DNA from: UBA937 sp031549725
Lineage (GTDB): Bacteria > Spirochaetota > Spirochaetia > Treponematales > Breznakiellaceae
DNA length: 64,000 nt
Direction: 5' to 3'
Assembly: GCA_031549725.1 (NCBI GenBank)
Contig: JAVBPH010000012.1
Location: 1-64,000, forward strand
Position 1 is the first letter of the stretch; the number at the start of each line of letters is the position of its first letter. The notes under the pieces are model-generated. The model was not told the DNA's origin, made no database searches, and saw only the letters and a list, made by a program, of their open reading frames with translations. This document shows, piece after piece, positions 1 to 7,569 of the stretch. The position numbers were made by a program, and so were the translations under genes.

Positions 1-88
1 ATTGGCTCCCGGAGTCTTTCTTCCCTTCGTTTACCAGCCGTACCGCCCTCTCCCTCACCTCGGGGGAATACCGTGTTTCTTTGCCCAT
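1..88 (-). CDS. IS3-family transposase OrfA, N-terminal fragment (runs off window)
   Basis: The minus-strand reading from ATG at 88 gives a peptide starting MGKETRYSPEVRERAVRLV, the typical opening of IS3-family OrfA, the helix-turn-helix DNA-binding subunit of the transposase. AGAGG lies about eight bases upstream of the ATG. Only 29 codons are in the window, so integrity is unknown. The gene sits just inside the terminal repeat ending at 138, as expected for this family. Confidence 0.72.
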   Translation of the reverse strand, partial: MGKETRYSPEVRERAVRLVNEGKKDSGSQ

Positions 89-138
89 ATCCGTATCCTC
101 TCATACTTTGGGCTCTCCGGTAATCCCGGGGCGGTTCA
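1..138 (-). mobile_element. End of an IS3-family insertion sequence (partial)
   Basis: Read on the minus strand, the element begins at 138 with TGAACCGCCCCGGGATTACC, which has the form of IS3-family terminal repeats (TGAACCGCCCCGGG...). About 50 bases later comes an AGAGG ribosome site and the start of the OrfA transposase at 88. The rest of the element runs off the left edge, so the other end and the target duplication cannot be seen. The identification rests on the terminal sequence together with the OrfA start. Confidence 0.72.
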
Positions 139-331
139 GTAGCATCAAAAACCCGCAGTTACAGCGAAAGTGAACGATTAGAGGCGCCGGAGGATTCCAA
201 CCAATTTTTTTATGAACCAGTTTAGCACACAAAATAGTATATTAATCCGATGCAAATCAGCAACTCTCTTAAACATAATCACTATTCAACCCGGTCCGGT
301 TCAAATTCTTTGCTGACAATCCATCTTATGA

Positions 332-358
332 TGTGTATGATCTATAAATAGATACACA
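332..358. promoter_or_regulatory. Inverted-repeat operator upstream of vapB copy 1
   Basis: TGTGTAT (332-338) and ATACACA (352-358) form a perfect 7-bp inverted repeat 12 bp before the vapB-like start. The same arms with the same 13-bp spacing occur before the intact vapBC copy at 16600-16626. VapB antitoxins usually autoregulate by binding such repeats, so an operator is the likely reading. Confidence 0.55.
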
Positions 359-370
359 TTCGAGAATAAA

Positions 371-547
371 ATGAGAACCAGTATCATTATTGATGATACC
401 CTCATGGCCGGGGCCCAAAAAGTCTTGGGTCTCAAGACAAAGAAAGAAACAGCAGAAGAAGCTCTCTGTTTAATGGTGACGGTAGAAAAACAGGCGGATA
501 TACGGAAATTCCGGGGAAAGCTTCAGTGGGAAGGTGACTTGGAATAA
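371..547 (+). CDS. VapB-type antitoxin, truncated copy
   Basis: This 58-residue protein begins MRTSIIIDDTLMAGAQKV and is a close paralogue of the 64-residue antitoxin at 16639. It has the N-terminal DNA-binding strand and helix of VapB/DUF2191 antitoxins and a C-terminal FRGKLQWEGDLE segment expected to contact a PIN toxin. Compared with the second copy it ends six residues early, because AAATAA replaces AAAAAATG in the alignment. Its toxin partner has been almost entirely deleted (562-611). It may persist as an orphan antitoxin able to neutralise the intact toxin at 16830, but that is inference. Confidence 0.7.
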   Translation: MRTSIIIDDTLMAGAQKVLGLKTKKETAEEALCLMVTVEKQADIRKFRGKLQWEGDLE

Positions 548-561
548 ATGAGGGCTGCCAG

Positions 562-611
562 GTGATTGTGATGCCTTGGAAAAACACATGGGGCTTATGG
601 TTCGGCGGTAA
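562..611 (+). pseudogene. vapC remnant (internal deletion of about 343 bp)
   Basis: The GTGATTGTG start of vapC (562-570) is joined directly to its last 14 codons, which still encode DALEKHMGLMVRR before TAA at 609-611. In the intact copy at 16830-17222 these ends are about 343 bp further apart. The join also breaks the reading frame, so no PIN toxin can be made. The downstream gene keeps the same order and spacing in both copies, showing that the two loci are duplicates. Confidence 0.8.
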
Positions 612-631
612 TAAAGGAGAAGACAGTTTTT

Positions 632-826
632 ATGCATGCAATAAAAGCCATCTATGACGGGACTTCGTTTATACCCTCCGATCCTATTCCGGTTACCGGG
701 GAATATGAAGTGGTAATTACTTTTACTGCTCCTATTAAGAAATCCCAGGAAAAGATATTGGATTTTTATGGTACCTGGGATGTTGACTTAACCAAAACAG
801 TCTTGAATATAATGAATGAGCGATAG
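632..826 (+). CDS. Small conserved protein of the vapBC locus, copy 1
   Basis: This 64-residue protein begins MHAIKAIYDGTSFIPSDPIP. It has a paralogue directly after vapC at 17243, identical over much of the first 35 residues and divergent at the C-terminus. The N-terminal half reads as a short beta-rich fold with a helical tail, resembling small antitoxin-like proteins of the AF2212 type, but the family is not certain. AAAGGAG lies upstream of the ATG. Retention behind both an intact and a deleted toxin suggests it has its own role or is simply carried along. Confidence 0.6.
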   Translation: MHAIKAIYDGTSFIPSDPIPVTGEYEVVITFTAPIKKSQEKILDFYGTWDVDLTKTVLNIMNER

Positions 827-889
827 CATTTTCCAATGCTTGTATCTTGACGATTTGCTCTTATACCAATAAAATAATATTATATTTGC

Positions 890-923
890 AAATTGCCGCT
901 TTAAAAAATATAAGCGGCAATTT
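890..923. promoter_or_regulatory. Perfect 12-bp inverted repeat before abiEi
   Basis: AAATTGCCGCTT (890-901) pairs perfectly with AAGCGGCAATTT (912-923). The repeat lies 14 bp before the AbiEi start at 938 and is followed by a T-rich run. AbiEi antitoxins are known to repress their own promoters by binding inverted repeats, so this may be the operator. It could equally be an intrinsic terminator for the gene ending at 826. Both uses are possible. Confidence 0.55.
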
Positions 924-937
924 TATTTTGGTGATTA

Positions 938-1540
938 ATGGAACTTAGTGAAGAAGCCAAAAAGCTGGCAAAGTTTAAAAACAGTCTCATAAAAACCTCC
1001 GACCTGAAAGCTATGGATATTTCTTATCCAAGGATTCAGGATCTTATCCAGGAAGGGGTTCTCGAAAAAATCAAACATGGATATTACCGGCTTATTTCAG
1101 AAAATGATAATACCAATGAAGCTGCCCTCATTGCCCAGCTTTATCCTGATGGAATTCTTTGCATGTATATCGCCCTTTTTTATTATGGTTACTCCGACAG
1201 GACACCCCTTAATTGGGATATTGCCATTAATAAAAATGTTTCAAAATCCCGGTTCAACCTTGATTATCCCTATGTCAAACCCTATTACCTTGAACCGGAA
1301 CAGTTAACTTATGGGGTGTCTATTGCAGATTTTGAAGGTACCGAACTCCACATTTTTGACCGGGACCGCCTCATTTGTGAGTGTATGAAATATGAACAGA
1401 AGATGGACCGGGAAATATTTAATAAGGCAATTCAGGCATACATTCATGATCCGGAGAAAAGTATTCATAAACTGTTGGGATATGCTAAACAGCGTCGGAT
1501 AGATAGAAAACTTAAAAGCAGGATAGGGATTTGGTTGTAG
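938..1540 (+). CDS. AbiEi-family antitoxin (type IV toxin-antitoxin), orphan
   Basis: This 200-residue protein has an N-terminal winged-helix-like region (IKTSDLKAMDISYPRIQDLI then the GVLEKIKHGYYRL wing), as in the AbiEi_4-type antitoxin domain, followed by the usual alpha/beta C-terminal domain. AbiEi normally represses the abiE promoter and counters AbiEii, a nucleotidyltransferase toxin. No AbiEii follows; only a 27-codon reading frame overlaps its stop. A decayed copy of this gene's 3' end lies at 4368-4427, beyond the histidine kinase. The gene is probably the survivor of a broken toxin-antitoxin pair. Confidence 0.75.
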   Translation: MELSEEAKKLAKFKNSLIKTSDLKAMDISYPRIQDLIQEGVLEKIKHGYYRLISENDNTNEAALIAQLYPDGILCMYIALFYYGYSDRTPLNWDIAINKNVSKSRFNLDYPYVKPYYLEPEQLTYGVSIADFEGTELHIFDRDRLICECMKYEQKMDREIFNKAIQAYIHDPEKSIHKLLGYAKQRRIDRKLKSRIGIWL

Positions 1541-1623
1541 TGGCGAACGACAAGTTCAGCAAGCGTTTGCTGCAAAAGATCTCCCATGGAGTAGATGCAG
1601 AAATTTCAATCCATGCAAAATAA
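1540..1623 (+). other. 27-codon reading frame overlapping the AbiEi stop
   Basis: A GTG at 1540 overlaps the TAG stop of the AbiEi gene and opens a 27-residue frame (VANDKFSKRLLQKISHGVDA...) ending at TAA 1621-1623. This is where abiEii would be expected. I do not recognise the peptide. It could be a remnant of a deleted toxin or a chance frame. Confidence 0.25.
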
Positions 1624-1650
1624 AAAAGGCCGCAGAGGAGGATTAAGAAG

Positions 1651-4299
1651 ATGTTCGTAGAAGTAAATCCGGCTTTTCTGATAGCATCTCTTTTTTTTCT
1701 TGTGAGCGGAAGCTATTTTTACCTCAGTATTGTCACGTTTACAGACAATACAAAATCTAAATCGCGGAACGATTATTTGTCAGCAGGTTTGTGCCTTGCT
1801 TTCTACAGCCTATGCTATGGTTTGATGACAATAGCAGACAATGGTATGCTGATCCGGTTTTTTTGGGCTCTGGGATTTCTTTCAGGGTGTTTGTTTTTTT
1901 CAAGGTGGCTTTTATTTTCGTCAAATATGGTGAAGCTTAAGTATAAAAACTCAAGTCGTATAATTAGCAAGACATCCGTTTTAACCGTGTTTATCTGTAT
2001 TCTATGTGTTTTATCAAATGATACTGTATTTGTCATGACAAGATACGGCATTCAGTTTTCTTATCAAAACAGCCTCTTTTTTATAGCTGCTGCTATTTAT
2101 ATAATCATAATAATTATTGCATTTCTTATTTTGTTTTTCCGGTGGTGGCGTGAATCTGTAATTAAACGTGACCGGAGGCAGGCACTTTTATTTCTTATTC
2201 TGTCGGCTTTTATTGCCCCGGCTGGAATTGCAACCGATTTTATTTTGCCGGCCGTATCAGAAAATACGGTCATTCCACTGGCATCAATTTGTTTTTTACC
2301 GGTTTCCTTGCCGTTTTTTTTCTCGATGAGAAAATACAAAACGCTCAGTATCACTGTGCCCAATGCTTCAGGATATGTATTTAATACGGTTACCATCCCA
2401 ACCTTAGTGCTTGACCAAAAAAACATTATTAATCTTGAGAATCCGGCCGCTTTTGATTTTCTGGGTCATAGTGTTATTGGAAAAAATATTTCCGAAATTA
2501 TTATCCCTGATCAAAAGACATCTAGGCAGTCTTTTTTTTACAGTAGCTTTGAAAGTGAAAAAGTAACAGTAGAAACGCCTCTTGGTATTCGTAATTGCGA
2601 TATGCTGCTTGCACTGGAAAATGACAAGTACAACGATGCGCTATGCAAAGTTGTCTTATTAAGGGATATAACAGAAAATGAGCATAAGGATAGGTTGTTG
2701 CAATCGGCGCTTGAACAGGCATATGCCGCAAGTAAGGCCAAAAGCGATTTCCTGTCCAACATGAGCCATGAGATACGTACGCCTATGAACGCAATACTGG
2801 GTATGACCACTATTGGACGATCCACTACCGATATTGAGAAAAAAGATTATAGTCTTGCTAAGATCAGCGAAGCATCTCAACATTTACTTGGCGTAATAAA
2901 CGATATTCTGGATATGTCAAAAATCGAAGCAAATAAGCTTGAACTCTCCTTTTCCGAGTTTAATTTTCAGAGGATGCTCAAACGAATCGTTGACGTCATA
3001 GGTTTGCGCGCGGAAGAAAAAAATCAAACAATCAAAATATATGTTGACAGAAAAATTCCAAATATCCTGATTGGAGATGATCAGCGGCTGGCTCAGGTCG
3101 TAACCAACTTATTGGGAAACGCGATAAAGTTTACGCCCAATGATGGTTTTATCCGTATCGGTACATATTTTTTGGAAGAGGAAGACGGTGTTTGCTCCAT
3201 TCGAATTACAGTAACCGATACGGGTATTGGTATAAATCCTGAGCAGCAGGCTCATCTGTTCCAGGCATTCCAACAAGCTGAAAATGACACAACCCGAAAA
3301 TTCGGTGGTACAGGACTTGGTCTGGTGATATCAAAAAACATTGTGGAAATGATGGGCGGAAAGATATGGGTAGAATCTGAATTGGGAAAAGGGGCTACGT
3401 TTGCATTTGAAATTAAACTAAGGCGTGGTTCAAAGCCGGACGAAGCAGGTCGTCAGGTGAACGGAGTAAATCGCAGTGATGTCCGGATTCTCGTCATCGA
3501 CGATGATATTGACACGCTGGCTTTTTTAAAAAAAATCGCAGACGAAATAGATATATCATGCAATACCGCACAAGATGCAGCCCAGGCGCTGGCTCTCGTT
3601 GAGGCAAACGCGAACTATGATATCTGTTTTATCGACTGGAAATTACCCGGCATGGGCGGGGTTAAACTTGCTGCTGAAATAAAAAAAAGAGTACCTGAAT
3701 CGGATAAAATAAAGATAGTTATGTTTTCGGCAGTTTTGTGGGGTGCCATTGAAGACGATGCAAAAAAGGCGGGCGTTAATAAATTCCTTTCAAAACCGTT
3801 GCTCCCATTTACAATTATTGATGCAATAGACAGCTGCCTCGGAACCGGGAATATGCAGCGGACTGAAGCAGATTCGAACGTTGAGGAGAAGACCCTATTC
3901 AAAGGTCACCGTATTTTGCTTGCTGAAGACATGGAAATCAACCAGGAAATCGTACTGGCCCTTTTAGAGCCGACAGAACTGCATATAGATTGTGTAAAAA
4001 GCGGGAAGGAAGCTGTGCGTGCATTTAGTGAGTGTCCGGGAAAATACGACATGATTTTCATGGATGTGCAGATGCCGGAAATGGACGGATATGAGGCGAC
4101 CCGGACAATCCGGGCGCTGGATGATTCGAGGGCGAAGACCATACCAATTATCGCCATGACCGCAAATGTATTCCGTGAAGACGTTGATAAATGCCTTGAC
4201 GCCGGTATGAACGGTCATATGGGAAAACCTCTTGACTTTCACGAAGTTATCAGTCAACTGCGGAGGTATTTACATAAGCCCAAGGATAAACCCGATTAA
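1651..4299 (+). CDS. Membrane-bound hybrid sensor histidine kinase with two receiver domains
   Basis: This 882-residue protein has about seven hydrophobic helices in residues 1-235, a PAS-like region (about 245-345), then HisKA with phospho-acceptor His373 in SNMSHEIRTPMN. The HATPase domain shows an N box (NLLGNAIKF), DTGIGI and GGTGLGL. The first receiver has a phosphoacceptor at Asp662 (FIDWKLPG). The second has Asp805 (MDVQMPEMDGYEA) and a conserved lysine in MGKPLD. It should autophosphorylate on signal and relay phosphate internally; an Hpt or response-regulator partner is not visible nearby. AGAGGAGG lies upstream of the ATG. It is flanked by AbiEi-related sequence on both sides, so it was probably inserted or duplicated within accessory DNA. 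Confidence 0.9.
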   Translation: MFVEVNPAFLIASLFFLVSGSYFYLSIVTFTDNTKSKSRNDYLSAGLCLAFYSLCYGLMTIADNGMLIRFFWALGFLSGCLFFSRWLLFSSNMVKLKYKNSSRIISKTSVLTVFICILCVLSNDTVFVMTRYGIQFSYQNSLFFIAAAIYIIIIIIAFLILFFRWWRESVIKRDRRQALLFLILSAFIAPAGIATDFILPAVSENTVIPLASICFLPVSLPFFFSMRKYKTLSITVPNASGYVFNTVTIPTLVLDQKNIINLENPAAFDFLGHSVIGKNISEIIIPDQKTSRQSFFYSSFESEKVTVETPLGIRNCDMLLALENDKYNDALCKVVLLRDITENEHKDRLLQSALEQAYAASKAKSDFLSNMSHEIRTPMNAILGMTTIGRSTTDIEKKDYSLAKISEASQHLLGVINDILDMSKIEANKLELSFSEFNFQRMLKRIVDVIGLRAEEKNQTIKIYVDRKIPNILIGDDQRLAQVVTNLLGNAIKFTPNDGFIRIGTYFLEEEDGVCSIRITVTDTGIGINPEQQAHLFQAFQQAENDTTRKFGGTGLGLVISKNIVEMMGGKIWVESELGKGATFAFEIKLRRGSKPDEAGRQVNGVNRSDVRILVIDDDIDTLAFLKKIADEIDISCNTAQDAAQALALVEANANYDICFIDWKLPGMGGVKLAAEIKKRVPESDKIKIVMFSAVLWGAIEDDAKKAGVNKFLSKPLLPFTIIDAIDSCLGTGNMQRTEADSNVEEKTLFKGHRILLAEDMEINQEIVLALLEPTELHIDCVKSGKEAVRAFSECPGKYDMIFMDVQMPEMDGYEATRTIRALDDSRAKTIPIIAMTANVFREDVDKCLDAGMNGHMGKPLDFHEVISQLRRYLHKPKDKPD

Positions 4300-4367
4300 G
4301 GAGCGCTGCATTTTTTGTCATCAAAATATGATAGTATATAAGTAATTTGAAAAAGAATATTCGTGAG

Positions 4368-4427
4368 CTTTTGGGATATATGCCAACGTCGGCAGGATTG
4401 ACGTGAAACTAAAAAGCAGGAAAGGCC
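4368..4427 (+). pseudogene. Decayed fragment of an abiEi 3' end
   Basis: This stretch aligns with the last 60 bases of the AbiEi gene (about 1470-1525). Both share TTGGGATAT, CGTCGG, a GAT-GA region and AAAAGCAGG in the same order, at roughly 70% identity by eye with small indels. No open frame remains. Together with the intact gene at 938-1540 it brackets the histidine kinase. Confidence 0.6.
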
Positions 4428-4433
4428 GGCTCC

Positions 4434-4505
4434 CGGCAGATTAAGGACCAAAAGAAAAAAAATTCTTTTTCCCTCCGCCTCAAGAAAGACACCATTGAAT
4501 GGCGG
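4434..4505 (+). pseudogene. brnA antitoxin fragment
   Basis: Twenty-four codons read RQIKDQKKKNSFSLRLKKDT and onward, nearly identical to an internal part of the BrnA antitoxin at 7826-8140 (RQIKDQKKKVLFSLRLKKDT). There is no start or C-terminal part. It directly follows the AbiEi fragment, so two toxin-antitoxin relics are fused here. Confidence 0.75.
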
Positions 4506-4524
4506 CTTTTCCTCACTAAAAAAA

Positions 4525-4803
4525 TCAATTTCCCCTGGGGAGCATATTTTTTGCTGTATTGTGGGTTATTTTAATTTCCACGACCGTTTCTTCCGTTTTC
4601 TGCAAAACAAGGGCAATTGCTTTCATTACTGCGTCTTTCGTTTCTTCTGTTCCGTCTTTCGTGAAGGCCCGCATTTTTTCAATGGCTACCTCGGCGGCAT
4701 CTCTGGCAGCGCGTGCAGCATCGTGCGCAACCGCTGCCGCATGATTTACTTCCTGAGCTAAACTCAACGCGGGAATAATTTCGGTCATATTAGATTCATC
4801 CAT
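4525..4803 (-). CDS. Small alanine-rich helical protein of unknown function
   Basis: The start is placed at the ATG at 4803 because GGAAAGGA lies about nine bases upstream; a longer frame to 4851 has no comparable site. The 92-residue product begins MDESNMTEIIPALSLAQEV and continues with an Ala-rich amphipathic helix (NHAAAVAHDAARAARDAAEV) and a lysine/threonine-rich tail, suggesting a coiled-coil. It lies 66 bases downstream of the multicopper oxidase on the same strand and may share its transcript. No family is recognised. Confidence 0.55.
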   Translation of the reverse strand: MDESNMTEIIPALSLAQEVNHAAAVAHDAARAARDAAEVAIEKMRAFTKDGTEETKDAVMKAIALVLQKTEETVVEIKITHNTAKNMLPRGN

Positions 4804-4869
4804 AATCGCGATCCTTTCCGCCACAGTATGTGCGGTACATGTTAAGGGCATTGGCAGAAAACCGCGGCG

Positions 4870-6255
4870 CTACCTAAAGTCCAGCATCATCATCATGCCA
4901 TTATCCTCGTGGTCAATTATATGGCAATGGAGCATCCACTGCCCCGGGTTCGAAAACCGGACGGCGATGTCGGCATATTCGTTTGGCGCAACCTCCAACG
5001 TGTCCTTAAACATCTCCCGCGATGGTGCGGCACCATTCAGTGACACCACCTCAAAATGTGCGCCATGGATATGGATAGGGTGGGTCATATTGTCTTCCAT
5101 CTGCATCATATCCTCATTTTTGAAACGCAACCGGTAGACCCGCCCCGTTTGCAGAACCACTGGACGCGTATGGGGATAGCTGTCACCGTTGATAGACCAA
5201 ACGACGCGGGAGCCCTTCATGTCATGTGTACCGCCCATATCACTTTCACTCATACCACCCATATCGTCCATGCTTCCCGCGTGGTGCGTGCCGCCCATAT
5301 TCATCCCACCAGAGGCGCCTTTGGCCATGCGGGAATTCAGGACAAATTTAAAATCCGGATGCGGAGGAATCGCTTCCCCAAAGCTCCTGGATGGCGGCGG
5401 CACAAACGGCGAGTGCATCCCGCGCCCTTTACCTTTATACAGCACCGGAATCGAAATGCCCAATCCCCGGCCGTTGGTGATTTCATAGACCCCGCTTTCA
5501 AAGGCGCCTTTCAGTTCCACATCCACCCGTTCACCCGGAGCCAGGCGTATGCTGTCTGTCATAAAGGGTTCCGGCAAACTATACCCATCCAGATGTGTTA
5601 CCCGGAATGTATGACCAGGCAGGCTTAATGTATGGGTTTGCGCAGTGGATGCATTCAAAAACCGAAGCTTTATGATTTCTCCCGCTTTCAGCATAATGGG
5701 CGGGATATGGGGGGCGCTTTTGTAATTGACCGTTTCCACATTGCCGATCACTTCCATGCCGCTGGTGCTGTATGCGGCGTCGATCCCGCCATCCGGAGAT
5801 AATGACCAATCGTCCAGCATGAGCACATAGTCCCCAGCATACTGGGCATCATACGCGTCTTTCACAATGAAAGGGGCGTATAGTCCGCTGTTTAGCTGCG
5901 GCAGCACCGGCGGCAGATGCGGATGGTACCAGTAGCTGCCTGGTTCGGAAAGGGTGAACCGGAAATCATGTTGTTCACCCGGCAAAATCACAAGGTCTGG
6001 ATTGTCCTGCGCATTTGGTACTTCCAATCCATGCCAATGTACAGTGGTAGCCTCATCGATGTTGTTTTTCACTTTGAGGGCAATAGGGATGTCTTTTTCC
6101 ACAATCACCATACCGCCTGGAAAACCGCCGTTGGAATGGTACCGGTTTACGGCCGTGGCGCGTGTACCGCAGAGTTCCGCCATTTCCCTCACAATCTCAA
6201 TGTTGAACTCAGACATCGGTTCATAGCTAATGATATTAAATGGATTTTCATTCAT
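4870..6255 (-). CDS. Multicopper oxidase without visible export signal
   Basis: This 461-residue protein has all four copper-site motifs: HWHG at 73-76, HPH at 111-113, HPIHIHG at 392-398 and HCHIIDHEDNGM at 443-454, the last giving the type-1 Cys, His and axial Met. It should couple one-electron oxidation of a substrate (Cu(I), Mn(II) or phenolics) to reduction of oxygen to water. A Met/His/Gly-rich insert (310-346) resembles the copper-collecting segment of CueO-type oxidases. The N-terminus (MNENPFNIISYEPMSEFNIE) has no Sec or Tat signal, which is unusual for this normally exported family. A GGGAGA site precedes the ATG. Confidence 0.9.
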   Translation of the reverse strand: MNENPFNIISYEPMSEFNIEIVREMAELCGTRATAVNRYHSNGGFPGGMVIVEKDIPIALKVKNNIDEATTVHWHGLEVPNAQDNPDLVILPGEQHDFRFTLSEPGSYWYHPHLPPVLPQLNSGLYAPFIVKDAYDAQYAGDYVLMLDDWSLSPDGGIDAAYSTSGMEVIGNVETVNYKSAPHIPPIMLKAGEIIKLRFLNASTAQTHTLSLPGHTFRVTHLDGYSLPEPFMTDSIRLAPGERVDVELKGAFESGVYEITNGRGLGISIPVLYKGKGRGMHSPFVPPPSRSFGEAIPPHPDFKFVLNSRMAKGASGGMNMGGTHHAGSMDDMGGMSESDMGGTHDMKGSRVVWSINGDSYPHTRPVVLQTGRVYRLRFKNEDMMQMEDNMTHPIHIHGAHFEVVSLNGAAPSREMFKDTLEVAPNEYADIAVRFSNPGQWMLHCHIIDHEDNGMMMMLDFR

Positions 6256-6458
6256 GTCATTTGTCTCCCGCTCTACATCTTAAAGCAGCCGCGCCAGTAC
6301 CGATCATGCAGACAAAGAAACAGCTTTTCCATCAGACTACTCTTTGCTTTCTCATAAGAGGAGCTGCAATAAAGTTCATAACCATTCCCTCTGTTTAAAA
6401 TATATCACTTTCTGAGGAATGTATGGTAAAGAAATTGTGTCCTGCTTATCCGTTGGCA

Positions 6459-7208
6459 TCAATGAAAAATAGCAACCACGATGGAGTATTGTTCTTGCTG
6501 TAAGCGTGTATTGCGCCAATACCCTATGTTATTCAGTGCAGCTGTGCCATTTTCAAAATCAAAGGTCCTGATAAGCTTCCGCCGTTTAGCATACCGCAAT
6601 GCCACAAAGGCTGTATTCCTTGCACGGTTCACCGTATTAGCCGCAAGACCTTTACCGGTGCGGAGGTATACCAGGAAATCCTGTAGGGCTAATTCATCAA
6701 TCTGACTTAGCATTTTGTTACCGAAGTAGGCTTCAAAATACCGCCCCACCATATCCCGCATATCCCTAGCATGGCGGCGGCCCGGTTTTTTCCCCAGAGT
6801 AATCAGTTCTTTAATATACCCTGAATTGTCAAAATCCCAGAAGTCTTTCAGATTTTCATAGAACGTCCGGGAGGAAGGGGAGAGCAGGGGAGTCCTGGTA
6901 CTTTCAGGCAATCCATTCCGGAGCAACCGCTGGGCAATGGCTGCAGTTTGCCTTTGGCAAACTGACGCATCCCGCTGTATCGAAGTTTTGGTACTCCGCC
7001 GAGGTCCAAGTTTTCCACTGTCAGGGTCCGTAAAAGTGACATACCAGACTCCACCTTGTTTCCGCTGATGCAAATCAGCAACTCCAATAAATATAACGGA
7101 GTTGCTGGCTCTGTAAGGAATAGGATTGAATGGCCGCTCGCGCGGCCTGCGGGTAATAAAGGCGCATCTCCGCACCTTGCCTAAAAACCGTTGGTTTTTA
7201 GGGTACAC
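6459..7208 (-). pseudogene. Truncated tyrosine integrase of an older element
   Basis: From HQRKQGGVWYVTFTDPDSGK on, this frame tracks the intact integrase at 22591-23793 through the arm-binding and core-binding domains, then diverges after about residue 172 of the intact protein. The whole catalytic domain (Arg, Lys, His-x-x-Arg, His, Tyr) is missing. There is also an 11-residue insertion (DASVCQRQTAA), and the first 45 codons are non-homologous and include a hairpin insertion. It sits next to a tRNA-Thr fragment (7298-7339) just as the intact integrase sits next to tRNA-Thr, so it is the relic of an earlier integration at the same site. Confidence 0.85.
7076..7107. repeat. Perfect 10-bp hairpin inside the decayed integrase
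   Basis: CAGCAACTCC (7076-7085) pairs with GGAGTTGCTG (7098-7107). The intact integrase gene lacks this sequence at the matching point, so it looks like a small insertion. The left arm with its flank (GATGCAAATCAGCAACTC, 7067-7084) recurs at 249-266. Confidence 0.5.
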
Positions 7209-7297
7209 TTTTTGTACATCAGGACAAAACGCGCCTTTTTGTGGTGGTGGCGTCTAGCCGCTGGTTCGTAATTCCTTGTATTAAAGCAACTTATTTA

Positions 7298-7339
7298 AGC
7301 CAAGACCGGGAATCGAACCCGGGACCTACGCATTACGAG
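7298..7339 (-). other. Attachment-site copy: 3' part of tRNA-Thr (left boundary of element)
   Basis: These 42 bases are identical to 23903-23944, the 3' portion of tRNA-Thr(CGT) from the anticodon loop to the discriminator. The 5' half of the tRNA is absent, so this is not a functional gene. Flanking GTACA repeats at 7203-7219 and 7485-7506 resemble those next to the intact integrase and are candidate integrase arm sites. It forms the left end of the 16.6-kb element and also the tRNA-side end of the older element. Confidence 0.85.
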
Positions 7340-7535
7340 CGGCAGCAGACACCGCGTGGCTTGTCTTCTGATGCACTATAGTGCTGTATGATGCTTTATA
7401 TTACATCGGAAATTCTCATAGGTCAAGGATTTTCGCATGATTTATGGTGCTTTAACATATTTCAGGGAAGGGCAGGGAAGGAGTTTTGTACATTGTTTTG
7501 TACACTTTTTGAAAGATAAGTAAATCAAAAATATA

Positions 7536-7564
7536 TTGACAAAATGTATATACAGAATTAACAT
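7536..7564 (+). promoter_or_regulatory. Promoter of brnTA
   Basis: TTGACA (7536-7541), a 17-bp spacer and TAACAT (7559-7564) match the sigma-70 pattern. The spacer holds the perfect palindrome TGTATATACA, a candidate operator for the BrnA repressor. The ATG at 7570 is only about six bases past the -10 box and has no ribosome site, so translation may be leaderless. Confidence 0.55.
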
Positions 7565-7569
7565 TATAT

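Noticed and set aside
5056..5628. 190-codon plus-strand frame opposite the multicopper oxidase
   Set aside because: It is antisense to a gene with all copper motifs and looks like random reading (His, Pro, Arg rich).
7298..7339. Functional tRNA gene
   Set aside because: Only the 3' part is present; the sequence past the anticodon loop does not continue into a tRNA 5' half.
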